A DNA stretch of 54,060 nt. It comes from an uncultured Gammaproteobacteria bacterium (GTDB lineage Bacteria; Pseudomonadota; Gammaproteobacteria; Pseudomonadales; Litorivicinaceae). Under the pieces are notes generated by a model. It saw only the letters and a list, made by a program, of their open reading frames with translations. It did no database searches and had not been told where the DNA came from. Shown in pieces: positions 18,882 through 29,102 of the stretch. How positions within the stretch are numbered: position 1 is the first letter of the stretch; every line of letters starts with the position of its first letter. Made by a program: the position numbers and the translations under genes. The stretch is from positions 1 through 54,060 of the forward strand of contig CAJXNQ010000009.1 of assembly GCA_913057215.1 (NCBI GenBank). The letters are read 5' to 3'.

Positions 18882-19375
18882 CAGAGATCCGTTCAAAAAA
18901 AGCAGTGCAGAAAGCCCTGGATCGATTGACTGATTCAGTGGGAAAAGCCTACACCACACCGCCGTTGGTCGTGGGTATCCACACCGGCGGGGTCTGGGTT
19001 GCAGAACGCCTGTGTCAGACACTGGGCTGGGGCGCTCCAGCAACCTTGGATATCGCACTGTACCGAGATGACTTTCAAACCAGTGGCTTAAAGCGCTCCG
19101 GAGTCACAGGTGGCATGCCAACACAACTCGACGGAGAATCTGTGCTCTTGGTTGATGATGTTTTATTCACCGGACGCACCATTCGAGCGGCCCTCAACGA
19201 ATTATTCGACTACGGCCGCCCGCAATCGATCGCCCTTGCCATCTTATTTGACCGTGGCGGTCGTGAATTACCAATCGAGGCTCAATTTTTAGGCGAAGCG
19301 CTTGGCCAAGACGGGGTGGGTCGGTGTAAACTCACCGGACCCGAGCCATTGGTGCTCGTGACACCCGAGATCTAG
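18878..19375 (+). CDS. pyrR: PyrR: pyrimidine operon regulator / uracil phosphoribosyltransferase family
   Basis: 165 residues from the ATG at 18878 (ATGA overlap with ruvX; TGGAG upstream). The PRPP-binding loop is [13 protein letters not shown] at 89-101. [12 protein letters not shown] and LDIALYRDD fit the PyrR family. In Gram-positives PyrR is an RNA-binding attenuator. Here there is no leader at all before pyrR and only 11 nt before pyrB, so attenuation of that kind is not visible. Gene order pyrR-pyrB-pyrC' is as in Pseudomonas. Confidence 0.93.
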   Translation: MTEIRSKKAVQKALDRLTDSVGKAYTTPPLVVGIHTGGVWVAERLCQTLGWGAPATLDIALYRDDFQTSGLKRSGVTGGMPTQLDGESVLLVDDVLFTGRTIRAALNELFDYGRPQSIALAILFDRGGRELPIEAQFLGEALGQDGVGRCKLTGPEPLVLVTPEI

Positions 19376-19386
19376 TAAGGAGTGCC

Positions 19387-20361
19387 ATGCACGGTCCAGC
19401 CCGACTTCAACTCACCGAAGACGGACGATTGAAGCATCTGCTGACGACCGAAGGCCTTCCAAAATCCCTGATCACAGAGCTTCTTGATACCGCCGAAACG
19501 TTTCTGTCGTCTCAAGGCCAACCGGTTAAGAAAGTGCCTTTACTCCGCGGACGCACCGTGGTGAATTTATTTTTTGAGAATTCCACGCGCACTCGGACGA
19601 CCTTTGATATCGCCGCACATCGCTTAAGTGCAGACGTTGTAAACCTCGATATTCGCACAAGCTCTGCATCCAAGGGCGAGAGCTTATTTGATACATTGAA
19701 AAACCTAGAGGCCATGCAAGCCGATCTGTTTGTGGTGCGCCACAGCGCAGGCGGTGCACCCTTCTTCATTGCCAACCGGGTTACCCCCAATATTGCAGTC
19801 ATCAATGCCGGTGATGGAACACATGCACACCCCACGCAGGCGCTTTTGGATCTTTTGACGATCCGTCGGGAAAAGGGAGATCCCGCGAAACTGTCAGTGG
19901 CCATTGTGGGCGACCTTAAGCACTCGCGGGTGGCACGCTCTTTGATTCATGGGCTCCGCGGCCTTCACTGCCGAGACATTCGTGCCATTGGTCCTGCAAC
20001 GCTCTTGCCCAGTGATTTAGAAACGCTCGGCGTCACCAGCTTTCACCAGATCGAACAGGGTCTCGCTGGGGTTGATGTGGTGGTGTTATTGCGACTTCAA
20101 AAAGAGCGAATGCAAAGTGCGCTCCTGCCGAGTGAACGTGAATTCTTCAATCTATACGGCATGACCGAAGCACGGCTGAAGCTCGCACATCCCAACGCGA
20201 TCGTCATGCATCCCGGACCCATCAATCGCGGTGTTGAAATCGCCAACGAGGTGGCCGACGGGCCGCAAGCTGTCATTCTCGATCAGGTCACCAATGGCAT
20301 CGCGGTGCGCATGGCTGTCATGGCCATGACCCTGTCTACACAACAGGGTATGCACACATGA
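19387..20361 (+). CDS. pyrB: Aspartate carbamoyltransferase, catalytic chain
   Basis: 324 residues. Carbamoyl phosphate site STRTR at 66-70; the flexible loop lysine K96 in [19 protein letters not shown]; and [11 protein letters not shown] near the C-terminus. It makes carbamoyl-aspartate in pyrimidine synthesis. AAGGAG precedes the ATG. No pyrI is present; instead the stop overlaps the start of a dihydroorotase-like gene (ATGA). In pseudomonads the two proteins form a dodecameric class A transcarbamoylase. Confidence 0.95.
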   Translation: MHGPARLQLTEDGRLKHLLTTEGLPKSLITELLDTAETFLSSQGQPVKKVPLLRGRTVVNLFFENSTRTRTTFDIAAHRLSADVVNLDIRTSSASKGESLFDTLKNLEAMQADLFVVRHSAGGAPFFIANRVTPNIAVINAGDGTHAHPTQALLDLLTIRREKGDPAKLSVAIVGDLKHSRVARSLIHGLRGLHCRDIRAIGPATLLPSDLETLGVTSFHQIEQGLAGVDVVVLLRLQKERMQSALLPSEREFFNLYGMTEARLKLAHPNAIVMHPGPINRGVEIANEVADGPQAVILDQVTNGIAVRMAVMAMTLSTQQGMHT

Positions 20362-21623
20362 GCGCACTGATCTTTGAAAACATCCGCATCCTCTCGCCTG
20401 GCAGTGCACTCAATGGCGCCAACCGCATTGGCATCGATCAAGGGGTCTTTGTTGATCCGAATAGCCTGCCGGAAGCACCGCGCATCGATGGCGGCAACCA
20501 GTTACTGATTCCAGGATTAATTGATTTGCGTACCCACCTCAGGGAGCCCGGACTCGAACACAAAGGCAGTATTGCCTCTGAAACGCGAGCCGCAGTCGCC
20601 GGCGGCATCACCACGGTGGTATCGACACCCAACACGGATCCCCTCGTTGACTCACCTGCCGACGTGCGACTTGTGCTTGAGCGTGCGCTCTATAGCGGCC
20701 TGTGTCGTGTCCTCCCCACGGCGTTACTGACTCAAGGAGGTTCCGGAACGCATCTGTCTGAAATGGCTGCGTTACGTGATGCCGGCTGTGTGGCATTAAC
20801 CCAAGGAGACCAGCCTTTCCAGTCAAGAAAAGTGCAGTTCAATGCATTGAATTACGCAAAAAGCCTGGGGATTCCAGTAATTTTAAATGCCGAGTCCCGA
20901 GATTTTGCCGGCGGCTGTGCGCACGCGGGCCGCATTGCAACCGGTCTTGGTCTACCACTGAATTCACCGCTTTCAGAGATTCTGGGGATGGGTGTGGATC
21001 TTGAGCTTGTCGAAGCCAGTGGCGCACGCGTGCATTTTTCACGACTCACGACAGCGCGTGCCGTAGACAAGCTGCGTGATGCCAAGGCGCGGGGTCTGCC
21101 GGTGACGGGTGATGTCAGTCTTGCGCATCTCATCTTCAATGAAACTGCACTTGAAGAACTCGATCCAGTCTTCCACCTGCAACGGCCTCTTCGCACTGAA
21201 ACCGATCGTCAAGCGCTCTTGGCTGGAGTCGTTGATGGCACCATTGATGCGATCGTGACGGACCACAGCCCGCACGAACCCGGCGCCAAACTCGCACCCT
21301 TCCCGGAAACAGACACTGGAATGAGCTTAATTGAGGTCACTCTCAATTTGCTGCTCAAACTGCAGTCTCCCGAAGCCGGACTGGATGAACTCTTGGCGGC
21401 CATGACCAGTCGCCCGGCTGAGATTATTGAACAAACCGATCTGGGCTCAATCAACTACGGAAAGACAGCCGACTGTGTCCTGTTTGATCCCGAGGGCCGT
21501 CGAAGCCCTGAGACAACAACCTGGCACAGTGCGGGCCAAAATAGCCCATTCTTTGACCAGACCTTGCCCGGACGAATTGTTGGTGTCTGGATTGATGGAC
21601 AGTCCGTCGACGCACACGCATGA
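20358..21623 (+). CDS. Dihydroorotase-like protein lacking zinc ligands (PyrC', structural partner of PyrB)
   Basis: 421 residues of type I dihydroorotase fold, but the metal site is broken. The usual DxHxHLREPG reads [10 protein letters not shown] (R58 in place of the first histidine, H60 kept). The histidine of the HxED segment is replaced (ILNAESRD, N178). The histidine of the HVS segment is replaced by R229 (VHFSRLTT). The last ligand D302 (TDHSPHEPG) remains. The same pattern defines the inactive PyrC' of Pseudomonas, needed to assemble PyrB. I infer the working dihydroorotase is encoded elsewhere. Overlaps pyrB and yggS by 4 nt each. Confidence 0.9.
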   Translation: MSALIFENIRILSPGSALNGANRIGIDQGVFVDPNSLPEAPRIDGGNQLLIPGLIDLRTHLREPGLEHKGSIASETRAAVAGGITTVVSTPNTDPLVDSPADVRLVLERALYSGLCRVLPTALLTQGGSGTHLSEMAALRDAGCVALTQGDQPFQSRKVQFNALNYAKSLGIPVILNAESRDFAGGCAHAGRIATGLGLPLNSPLSEILGMGVDLELVEASGARVHFSRLTTARAVDKLRDAKARGLPVTGDVSLAHLIFNETALEELDPVFHLQRPLRTETDRQALLAGVVDGTIDAIVTDHSPHEPGAKLAPFPETDTGMSLIEVTLNLLLKLQSPEAGLDELLAAMTSRPAEIIEQTDLGSINYGKTADCVLFDPEGRRSPETTTWHSAGQNSPFFDQTLPGRIVGVWIDGQSVDAHA

Positions 21624-22321
21624 GTCGATCCGATGACCTGCTTGCGCATTTAGACCGTATCCAAAGGCAGATTGAAGAGGCCAGCCTCAACGCTGGGCGC
21701 GAAAAAGACAGCTGCCGCCTTCTGCCGGTTTCTAAAACCAAACCCGCCAGTGACCTCAAGATTTTATATGACGCGGGTATTCGTGCATTTGGTGAAAACT
21801 ACGTGCAGGAAGCGGTTGAAAAAATCAGCACGCTTGGACACCAAGATATCGAATGGCACTACATCGGCCACATTCAGAGTAACAAAACGCGCATATTGGC
21901 CGAAGCATTTGACTGGATTCACACAGTAGACCGTCTCAAAATCGCGAGCCGTCTGAATGAGGCGCGCACAGGAGAACCTCTGAATATTCTGGTCCAAGTG
22001 AATGTTGATCAGTCGGCCAGCAAAAGTGGCGTCAGCCTCGATGCACTCGACGCCTTGGTCGAGGCCATCGACCCGCTTCCCAACCTGTCGCTCCGCGGAT
22101 TGATGTCGATTCCAGATCCAACCGATTCAGACCATCTCAAGGCGGCGCATGACCGGCTCCATGATGCGTTTACCCACCTGCAAACGGCTGTTTCTGAGCC
22201 GGCTAAATTTGATACGCTCTCAATGGGGATGACCAATGATCTTGAATTGGCCATTGCCTCCGGGAGCACCATGGTGCGTATTGGTACCGCGTTATTCGGC
22301 AAACGCCTGCCCAAGGAGTAA
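21620..22321 (+). CDS. yggS: PLP homeostasis protein (YggS family)
   Basis: 233 residues. The PLP lysine is K39 in LPVSKTKP; FGENYVQEA and WHYIGHIQSNKTR are the family's signature loops, and SMGMTNDLELAI with GTALFG marks the phosphate site near the C-terminus. It is a fold-type III alanine-racemase-like barrel that buffers pyridoxal phosphate without known catalysis. ATGA overlap with the pyrC'-like gene; proC starts 2 nt after it, the standard yggS-proC-yggT order. Confidence 0.95.
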   Translation: MSRSDDLLAHLDRIQRQIEEASLNAGREKDSCRLLPVSKTKPASDLKILYDAGIRAFGENYVQEAVEKISTLGHQDIEWHYIGHIQSNKTRILAEAFDWIHTVDRLKIASRLNEARTGEPLNILVQVNVDQSASKSGVSLDALDALVEAIDPLPNLSLRGLMSIPDPTDSDHLKAAHDRLHDAFTHLQTAVSEPAKFDTLSMGMTNDLELAIASGSTMVRIGTALFGKRLPKE

Positions 22322-22323
22322 CT

Positions 22324-23136
22324 ATGACGATTTCGCTGGGAGTCATCGGTGGCGGCAATATGGCCCAAGCCATTATCGCCGGGGTACAGCGCACCGCGCC
22401 TGATTTGGTCAACGCGGTCGTGGCCGAACCCAATGCCGAAACCCGAAACACGCTCTCAACCATGGGAATCAATACCGTCAACTCGGCACGCGAGGTCATG
22501 GCAACCAACGACTACATCATGTTGGCCGTCAAACCCCAAATCTTGCCAGCGGTGTGCCAAGACATTGCATCCGAACTCCGGCCCAATCAATGCATCATCA
22601 GTATTGCAGCCGGTATCACCATCCAATCGATTCGAAGCGCGCTCGGCGACGTTTCAAATCCTGTGATTCGAGTCATGCCCAATACGCCGGCGTTGGTTGG
22701 CGAAGGCATGTCAGCGCTGGTGTCCGATCGATCCCTTGATGCGCAACATCGCGAAGCGGCCTCCATCCTATTTGATGCCTGCGGCCTGACCTGTTGGCTT
22801 GAGACCGAGGACATGATTGACAGTGTCACGGCCGTCTCAGGCTCAGGACCGGCCTATTTTTTTCTGATGATCGAGAGCATGGTGCGCTCCGCCATCCGCT
22901 TAGGCATCCCGCCAGAAACAGCCAAAACCCTTGTGGTTCAAACGGCCAAGGGCGCCAGTGCGATGGTTGAAACAAGCGACGTCGGACCGGATGTTCTAAG
23001 ACAGAGAGTGACATCACCTGGCGGAACAACAGCCGCTGCACTGAAAGTGCTCGATGACGATGATTACGGTGACCTGATTGACCGCGCCATGATTGCTGCT
23101 CGAGATCGAGCCAGCGCGCTCTCCAAAGACGCTTGA
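22324..23136 (+). CDS. proC: Pyrroline-5-carboxylate reductase
   Basis: 270 residues. N-terminal NADPH-binding motif IGGGNMAQAI at about 9-18; the AVKPQ segment; RVMPNTPALVGEGMSAL; and the C-terminal dimer domain with AVSGSGPAYFF and VTSPGGTTAAAL, the catalytic signature. Last step of proline synthesis. AAGGAG immediately precedes the start. Confidence 0.96.
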   Translation: MTISLGVIGGGNMAQAIIAGVQRTAPDLVNAVVAEPNAETRNTLSTMGINTVNSAREVMATNDYIMLAVKPQILPAVCQDIASELRPNQCIISIAAGITIQSIRSALGDVSNPVIRVMPNTPALVGEGMSALVSDRSLDAQHREAASILFDACGLTCWLETEDMIDSVTAVSGSGPAYFFLMIESMVRSAIRLGIPPETAKTLVVQTAKGASAMVETSDVGPDVLRQRVTSPGGTTAAALKVLDDDDYGDLIDRAMIAARDRASALSKDA

Positions 23137-23177
23137 CGCGTTTTGCGTTAGGCTTACACGCGTCGTAAAGGATAACT

Positions 23178-23765
23178 ATGGAAGCAAATCTGGTTTTTTA
23201 CATCTTAAACACCTTGGTCGCAGTTGCGGTTGCGTTACTTGCACTCCGGTTTTTGCTGCAATTGACCCAGGCCAATTACTACAACCCCATCTCTCAGGGC
23301 ATCAACCGGTTTGCTGCACCCATTATTGGGCCTTTTGCATCGCTTCCGACCATCGGCAGTGTGAACTTTTCAGTCCTCGCAGCTGCCGTTGTGGTTCAAG
23401 GGCTTGGAGCAACGCTTTGCTTTTTGCTCTTGGGTGGCATCCCAGGCGTGGTTCAATTGATCGTATGGTCTGTTTTATCCGTTTTCGGGCTACTCCTTGA
23501 TTTGGTGTTTTATGCACTGATCGGCATGATCATTTTGTCCTGGCTTGCACCGAATGCCTCACATCCTGGCGCTGAAATCCTGATGCAAGTCTCAGAGCCC
23601 TTCATGGAACCCTTCAGAAAGATCATGCCGGATATGGGTGGATTGGATTTATCGCCCATTTTGCTGTTCATCGTCATCAATGTGATCGAGGCATTTGTCG
23701 TAGGCGGCGCACGCTCTATGGGGCTCTCATCGACCGTAGCTCAGTTTTTCGTTGGACTCGGTTAA
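23178..23765 (+). CDS. yggT: YggT family inner-membrane protein
   Basis: 195 residues with two YggT repeats, each a pair of membrane helices: about 5-27 and 64-90 in the first, about 100-120 and 160-180 in the second. The motif [18 protein letters not shown] and the later [20 protein letters not shown] are the repeated family signatures. Function is not firmly known; family members have been linked to ion tolerance and to septum or cofactor distribution. AAAGGA precedes the ATG. The TAA stop overlaps the metX ATG by one base. Confidence 0.92.
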   Translation: MEANLVFYILNTLVAVAVALLALRFLLQLTQANYYNPISQGINRFAAPIIGPFASLPTIGSVNFSVLAAAVVVQGLGATLCFLLLGGIPGVVQLIVWSVLSVFGLLLDLVFYALIGMIILSWLAPNASHPGAEILMQVSEPFMEPFRKIMPDMGGLDLSPILLFIVINVIEAFVVGGARSMGLSSTVAQFFVGLG

Positions 23766-24907
23766 TGACAGACTCCCTCGGAGTCGTGACTCCGTTTTCT
23801 ATTGCCTTTGAAAAACCGCTGACACTCGAGCGCGGAGGCACCTTGCCTCGATATGAGTTGATGGTGGAAACCTACGGCACATTGAACGCAGATAAGAGTA
23901 ATGCCGTGTTGGTCTGTCACGCCTTAAGTGGCGATCACCACGCCGCGGGATTCCATACAGACCAGGATGACAAGCCGGGTTGGTGGGATCATTACATCGG
24001 GCCAAACAAACCCATTGATACCAATCGATTCTTCGTTGTCTCGCTGAATAACCTCGGCGGCTGTTCTGGTTCGACGGGTCCACTGACTGACAACCCCGAG
24101 ACCGGAGCACCCTACGGGCCCGACTTTCCAGAAGTCACCGTATCTGACTGGGTCGAATCTCAGGCGCGACTGGCAGATCATCTTGGAATCGACCGATTTG
24201 CGGCCATCGTGGGTGGGTCACTGGGTGGCATGCAAGCGATGCAGTGGGCCATTACATACCCAGAACGTATTGGCGCGTGCGTCATGATTGCGGCTGCACC
24301 GCGCCTCACGGCACAAAATATCGCATTTAACGAGGTGGCGCGTCAGGCCATCATGCGTGATCCGAATTTTTTTGATGGCCACTATGCAGCCCATGATGTG
24401 ATTCCAGCCTCTGGAGTCGGTCTAGCGCGCATGGTTGGACACATCACCTATCTGTCAGACATTGCCATGGGTGAGAAGTTTGGTCGGCAAACGCCCCGCT
24501 CTGATCGCGATGCGGAGGGCGCGAACTTTGCTGTTGAACAGTATCTTCGCTATCAAGGTCAACAATTCAGTCACCGGTTTGATGCCAACTCCTACATCTT
24601 GATGACGCGTGCGCTTGATTATTTTGATCCAACGGACAACGAACGCATTCCATTGGCTGAAGTCCTCAGACAGACCCAGTGTCGGTTTTTAGTTCTGTCG
24701 TTCACCACAGATTGGCGCTTCTCGCCCGCGCGCTCCGAGGAGATTGTCAACGCATTGATTCATGCAGAGCGGCCTGTGAGTTATACCCGACTTGAGTCAA
24801 CACACGGTCATGATGCCTTTCTCATCGCCGATCCAACCTATGAGTCGATCTTCAAAGCATTCATGGATCGAGTCAGTGACGATGTAGGTGCAACCGATGA
24901 GCGTTGA
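23765..24907 (+). CDS. metX: Homoserine O-acyltransferase (MetX)
   Basis: 380 residues, alpha/beta hydrolase fold. The catalytic triad is visible as S152 (GGSLGGMQ), D316 (TTDWRFSP) and H349 (THGHD). It acylates homoserine to start methionine synthesis. MetX proteins use either acetyl-CoA or succinyl-CoA; [10 protein letters not shown] and RFSPARSEE resemble the pseudomonad enzymes, which are succinyltransferases, so O-succinyl is the more likely product. Immediately followed by metW, its usual partner. Confidence 0.92.
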   Translation: MTDSLGVVTPFSIAFEKPLTLERGGTLPRYELMVETYGTLNADKSNAVLVCHALSGDHHAAGFHTDQDDKPGWWDHYIGPNKPIDTNRFFVVSLNNLGGCSGSTGPLTDNPETGAPYGPDFPEVTVSDWVESQARLADHLGIDRFAAIVGGSLGGMQAMQWAITYPERIGACVMIAAAPRLTAQNIAFNEVARQAIMRDPNFFDGHYAAHDVIPASGVGLARMVGHITYLSDIAMGEKFGRQTPRSDRDAEGANFAVEQYLRYQGQQFSHRFDANSYILMTRALDYFDPTDNERIPLAEVLRQTQCRFLVLSFTTDWRFSPARSEEIVNALIHAERPVSYTRLESTHGHDAFLIADPTYESIFKAFMDRVSDDVGATDER

Positions 24908-25493
24908 TACCGGACGAATCCCAGAATGGATCCCACAGGGTGCCCGCGTCCTTGATCTGGGCTGTGGTGAGGGGCATTTGTTAGCAGAGCTTCAGACTAC
25001 ACGCGCGATTCAAGGGCTCGGTCTTGAGCTGGATCCAGAGAAAATCGCCACCTGTCTGAGACGCGGGTTGAACGTTGTCCAACAAGATTTGAACCAAGGG
25101 CTCTCAAACTTCAAGGCCAATCAGTTCGACACCATCATCATGACACAAACCCTTCAAGCCATTCGGCGCCCTGACACACTGCTTGATGACATGTTACGTG
25201 TTGGTCGTGAGGCGATTGTGACGTTCCCGAACTTTGCCCATGTCAAAAATAGAATACAGCTTGGGATTTTTGGTCACATGCCAGTCAATCCACAGTTGCC
25301 AAACCCCTGGTACGACACTCCCAATATTCATTTGTCGACCTTCGATGACTTCGAAGCGCTGTGTGATCAATTGAAGATTCAAATTTTAAATCGAGACACC
25401 TCGAATTTATCCGGTCAGCGGTCTTGGCTTGGCACCGTTTGGCCCAATCTTTTCGGAGAAGTCGCAGTCTATCGACTGACGAAGGAGCACTGA
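24897..25493 (+). CDS. metW: Methionine biosynthesis protein MetW
   Basis: 198 residues from the ATG at 24897 (AGGTG about 6 nt upstream; an in-frame GTG at 24888 is also possible). A methyltransferase-like SAM fold with [12 protein letters not shown], followed by the family segments MTQTLQAI and [10 protein letters not shown]. MetW pairs with MetX and is needed for its activity in several proteobacteria; methyl transfer itself is unproven. The start lies inside the end of metX. Confidence 0.94.
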   Translation: MSVDTGRIPEWIPQGARVLDLGCGEGHLLAELQTTRAIQGLGLELDPEKIATCLRRGLNVVQQDLNQGLSNFKANQFDTIIMTQTLQAIRRPDTLLDDMLRVGREAIVTFPNFAHVKNRIQLGIFGHMPVNPQLPNPWYDTPNIHLSTFDDFEALCDQLKIQILNRDTSNLSGQRSWLGTVWPNLFGEVAVYRLTKEH

Positions 25494-25494
25494 C

Positions 25495-25932
25495 ATGCGT
25501 TTGATCCTACTATTGATGATGTCCTTGGCCTGGCATGGCGCCCATGCATCAACAGAAGTCGTCCGAGAAAATGGCTTCGAAGTCCAAGTCCAGCCGTTCC
25601 CCTCGACGTTTTTAACTCAAGACGTCGCCCAAACCTATGGGTTTGAACGCAGCCGTCGACAGACACTGCTCAATGTCGTGGTTCTCACCATTCAGGCCGA
25701 TGGACAGGCGCGAGGCGCGGTACCCGCCGAAGTGACGGGATTTGCTCGGAATCTATTGGGGCAGACACAAACACTGACGTTCCGAGAGATTGATGAGGGC
25801 GAAGGCGCCATTTATTACCTTGCACCCGTGCGTGTTGCCAGCGAAGAAGAGATCCAAATCCAACTCGAAGTCATCCCCGATGGGGCGCGTGCAATCGACG
25901 TTGATTTCAAACACCGCGTCTATGTGGACTGA
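25495..25932 (+). CDS. DUF4426 domain protein, secreted
   Basis: 145 residues. A short signal peptide (basic residue at 2, hydrophobic core LILLLMMSLAW, cleavage likely after HGAHA at residue 18) leads to a beta-rich domain without cysteines or catalytic motif. A DUF4426 gene directly after metW and before rdgB is the pseudomonad arrangement. Likely periplasmic; function unknown. Starts one base after metW's stop and overlaps rdgB by 11 nt. Confidence 0.85.
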   Translation: MRLILLLMMSLAWHGAHASTEVVRENGFEVQVQPFPSTFLTQDVAQTYGFERSRRQTLLNVVVLTIQADGQARGAVPAEVTGFARNLLGQTQTLTFREIDEGEGAIYYLAPVRVASEEEIQIQLEVIPDGARAIDVDFKHRVYVD

Positions 25933-26527
25933 ATCGAAACTCATTGTTGCCAGCAGTAACGCAGGCAAACTCCGCGAGTTTACTAGTCTGTTCAAGGCCA
26001 TTGGCACTGAAGTCATCGGCCAAGCATCGCTCGGTATCGAATCACCTGAAGAAACCGGACACACCTTTGTTGAGAACGCGCTCCTCAAGGCGCGGCATGC
26101 GGCGGATCATAGTCAATGCGCTGCGCTCGCCGATGATTCAGGCTTGGTTGTCCCTGCACTGGGTGGGGCACCTGGGCTCTATTCGGCACGCTATGCAGGC
26201 CCCGACGCCTCAGATCATGACAATCGAATTGCGCTCCTTGATGCATTAAAGCCGCTTTCTACCGAGTCACGGGTTGGCTACTACATTTGTGCGCTGGCCT
26301 TACTTCGCTCGGCTGCCGATCCCGATCCAATGATCATCGTGACACGTTGGTGGGGTCAGCTCCTCGAGGCGCCACGTGGCAAGGGTGGGTTTGGGTATGA
26401 TCCGCTGTTTCAACCGAGAGGCTTGAATCAAACTGCCGCGGAAATGGACCCAGCTGAGAAGAATCAACAGAGTCATCGAGGACGCGCCGTCCAAGCATTG
26501 ATGCAGTCTCTTGAGACCCATGCATGA
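25922..26527 (+). CDS. rdgB: Non-canonical purine NTP pyrophosphatase (RdgB/HAM1)
   Basis: 201 residues from the ATG at 25922; an upstream ATG in the same frame at 25790 lies within the DUF4426 gene and adds unrelated residues. Signatures: IVASSNAGKLREF at the N-terminus, EETGHTFVENALLKA, ADDSGL, and GGFGYDPLF near the C-terminus. It removes dITP/XTP from the nucleotide pool. Overlaps both neighbours (11 nt with the DUF4426 gene, ATGA with hemW). Confidence 0.95.
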   Translation: MWTESKLIVASSNAGKLREFTSLFKAIGTEVIGQASLGIESPEETGHTFVENALLKARHAADHSQCAALADDSGLVVPALGGAPGLYSARYAGPDASDHDNRIALLDALKPLSTESRVGYYICALALLRSAADPDPMIIVTRWWGQLLEAPRGKGGFGYDPLFQPRGLNQTAAEMDPAEKNQQSHRGRAVQALMQSLETHA

Positions 26528-27639
26528 CGCCACGCGCGCTCTACGTACACATTCCGTGGTGCCTCAAAAAATGTCCGTATTGCGACTTCAACAGCCACGA
26601 GGCCGCTGATCCTCCGTTTGATGCCTATGGCCATCAGCTCGTTGAAGACTTAGAAGCGGACTTAGAGGATTTCGGTCATCAACCACTGAAATCGATCTTC
26701 TTTGGCGGCGGAACTCCGAGTTTAATGCCACCCCAGGCACTTGAGCCGCTTTTTGCTGCACTGGACCGTCATCGACTGATCAATGCAGCAACCGAAATTA
26801 CGCTCGAAGCCAATCCAGGTACGCGCGATTTAGGTCACCTGGCAGGCTATCAGGCACTCGGCGTGAATCGGATCTCGATTGGAGTACAAAGCTTCAATCC
26901 CGCAAGCTTGGCACATTTAGGGCGCGTTCATTCGGTCGATGATGCGAGACGGTGCATTGAGGACGCCCAAACACGTGGCTTTGAAAAACTCAATGTGGAC
27001 TTGATGCATGGTTTGCCAGCACAACAGGCTGAGGATGTATTGTTCGATCTCAATACGGCCCTGTCGATGGGGATCTCGCACCTGTCTTGGTATCAACTGA
27101 CGATTGAGCCAAATACCGCATTTTATAAACATCCACCCACGTTACCCGATGAGAGTTCGCTTGAAACTGCAGAAGCTCTTGGTCTCCAATGCATTCTTGA
27201 TGCGGGTCTCGCCCAATACGAAATATCAGCCTATGCCCGTCCAGGCCATGAAGCCGAGCACAATCTGAATTACTGGGAGTTTGGCGATTATCTGGGCATC
27301 GGTGCAGGGGCCCACGGCAAGTTGACGATAGACGGCCGTCTCATGCGAACTACTCGGACTCGCCATCCGAATCATTATCTCAATCGAGACAGTGCCCATG
27401 CGGAGCGGCATTATCTGGAGTCAGCGACGGTGGCGACCGAGTGTCTGATGAATGGACTGAGATTGAAACGCGGAATGTCCTATTCCTTATTTCAAGAACG
27501 CACAGGACTTGATCCTCACACAGTGCGTCGCGAACAGTTTGCGCGTGCAGATGCACTGGGCTTACTTGAACCGGACCGGTTTCAGGCCACACCCCTTGGT
27601 TGGCGCCATCTCAACACCCTATTGGAGATGCTGGTCTGA
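26524..27639 (+). CDS. hemW: Heme chaperone HemW (radical SAM)
   Basis: 371 residues. The radical-SAM cluster motif CxxxCxxC is C13, C17 and C20 (WCLKKCPYCDFNS). GGGTPSL and LEANPGT are SAM-binding segments, and a C-terminal HemN-like domain follows. Single-domain proteins of this length are HemW, which binds heme, not the oxygen-independent coproporphyrinogen oxidase HemN. ATGA overlap with rdgB; its last 21 nt overlap the end of trmB on the other strand. Confidence 0.93.
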   Translation: MTPRALYVHIPWCLKKCPYCDFNSHEAADPPFDAYGHQLVEDLEADLEDFGHQPLKSIFFGGGTPSLMPPQALEPLFAALDRHRLINAATEITLEANPGTRDLGHLAGYQALGVNRISIGVQSFNPASLAHLGRVHSVDDARRCIEDAQTRGFEKLNVDLMHGLPAQQAEDVLFDLNTALSMGISHLSWYQLTIEPNTAFYKHPPTLPDESSLETAEALGLQCILDAGLAQYEISAYARPGHEAEHNLNYWEFGDYLGIGAGAHGKLTIDGRLMRTTRTRHPNHYLNRDSAHAERHYLESATVATECLMNGLRLKRGMSYSLFQERTGLDPHTVRREQFARADALGLLEPDRFQATPLGWRHLNTLLEMLV

Positions 27640-28326
27640 GGCCTTCCGCAGGTACACCACATCAAATACATCATGTCCTAATCGAGTGCCTCTGGTTTCA
27701 AACTTCGTCACAGGCCGTCTGGCAGGACGATCAACAAAGCCACCGTCATCGGCGGTATTTTCCCACGCAGCTTTTTGACTGAACACTTCAAGAATCCACT
27801 CCGCATAAGCGGCCCAATCGGTTGCGATGTGACAAAAACCGCCCAAGGCAACCCGATGCGCCAGCAGATCAACGAATTCAGGCTGAATCAGCCGGCGCTT
27901 ATGGTGCCGTTTCTTGTGCCAGGGGTCTGGAAAATAAATTTGCACCCCTGCCAATGACTGCGGGCCAAATCCATCAGCCAAGACTTCAACCGCATCCTCA
28001 GACAGCACACGGAGATTCGTGACACCGGCTTTTTTGGCTTCGTTCATCAAGCGACCAACGCCTGGTTTATGGACCTCGACTCCCAAGAAGTTGCGCTCCG
28101 GCTCGTTGATCGCTTGCGTCAACAAGGAGTCTCCCATGCCAAATCCAATTTCAAGGATCACCGGTGCGTCCCGCCCAAATGCAGCCTCGAGGTCGAGTCG
28201 TGTGTGCTGACACACCAAGCCATAGGTGTCCCAAAGCGCATCAAACGCCTTTTCTTGTGCGTCGGTCATGCGTCCGGCACGCAGCACAAAGCTCCGAATG
28301 GTGCGCGGTTTGTCCGTCGTTGTCAT
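27619..28326 (-). CDS. trmB: tRNA (guanine-N7)-methyltransferase
   Basis: 235 residues. SAM-binding EIGFGMGDS at 59-67, the [11 protein letters not shown] strand, and the family signature [15 protein letters not shown] carrying the catalytic aspartate. It places m7G46 in the tRNA variable loop. Last gene of thiS-thiG-trmB; its start overlaps the end of thiG by 4 nt. Confidence 0.95.
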   Translation of the reverse strand: MTTTDKPRTIRSFVLRAGRMTDAQEKAFDALWDTYGLVCQHTRLDLEAAFGRDAPVILEIGFGMGDSLLTQAINEPERNFLGVEVHKPGVGRLMNEAKKAGVTNLRVLSEDAVEVLADGFGPQSLAGVQIYFPDPWHKKRHHKRRLIQPEFVDLLAHRVALGGFCHIATDWAAYAEWILEVFSQKAAWENTADDGGFVDRPARRPVTKFETRGTRLGHDVFDVVYLRKASDQHLQ

Positions 28327-29102
28327 TCGATCAACCCTGTCTCCGGGCTCGATGCATCGGCATAGCGTTTCCGTGGCATGCGACCTGCCTCAAATGCCAA
28401 TCGTCCGCTCTCAATCGCCAAACGCATCGCACGGGCCATCTTGATCGGATCCTTGGCCTCAGCAATCGCGGTATTCATCAACACACCATCACACCCAAGC
28501 TCCATGGCCACCGTCGCGTCTGACGCGGTCCCAACACCCGCATCAACAATTACCGGTACTGAGACTGTCTCGAGGATTTCTCGGATATTGTAAGGATTCT
28601 GTAAGCCAAGGCCTGAGCCAATGGGTGCGCCAAGTGGCATGACAGCGACACAGCCGATGGCCTCGAGCTGCTGTGCAATCAATGGATCATCACTGGTGTA
28701 GACCATCACTTCAAAGCCCTCTGCAACCAGTGTCTTTGCAGCCGCTAAGGTTTCGACCACATCGGGATACAGGGTGCGGGAGTTTGAAATCACTTCCAAT
28801 TTGACCAGCGTATGCCCATCTAAGAGCTCTCGTGCCAAGCGACACGTTCGAACCGCATCATCGGCCGTATGACAGCCTGCGGTATTGGGTAAGAGCACAT
28901 ACGTATCGGGCGAAATCACATCCAGCAAATTTGGCTCATTGGGGTTCTGGCCTAAATTGGTGCGACGAACCGCCATCGTCACCACATCCGCGCCACTTTC
29001 TGAAATGGCCCGTCCGGTCTCTTCCAAGTCTTGATACTTACCTGTTCCAACCAACAAACGGGATTGGAATGTGTGGGAACCCACAGTGAATTGATCTGAC
29101 AC
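28323..29102 (-). CDS. thiG: Thiazole synthase
   Basis: 259 residues, TIM barrel. Schiff-base lysine K101 in LVKLEVI; N-terminal [10 protein letters not shown]; phosphate-binding [15 protein letters not shown]. It condenses deoxyxylulose phosphate, dehydroglycine and ThiS-carried sulfur to the thiamine thiazole. Directly follows thiS with no gap. thiS-thiG-trmB downstream of rpoH is the pseudomonad order. Confidence 0.96.
   Translation of the reverse strand: MSDQFTVGSHTFQSRLLVGTGKYQDLEETGRAISESGADVVTMAVRRTNLGQNPNEPNLLDVISPDTYVLLPNTAGCHTADDAVRTCRLARELLDGHTLVKLEVISNSRTLYPDVVETLAAAKTLVAEGFEVMVYTSDDPLIAQQLEAIGCVAVMPLGAPIGSGLGLQNPYNIREILETVSVPVIVDAGVGTASDATVAMELGCDGVLMNTAIAEAKDPIKMARAMRLAIESGRLAFEAGRMPRKRYADASSPETGLIE

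Noticed and set aside
23093-23500. A 135-codon plus-strand frame across the proC end and yggT
   Set aside because: It is an alternate frame of real genes, with no recognisable motif and no ribosome site.
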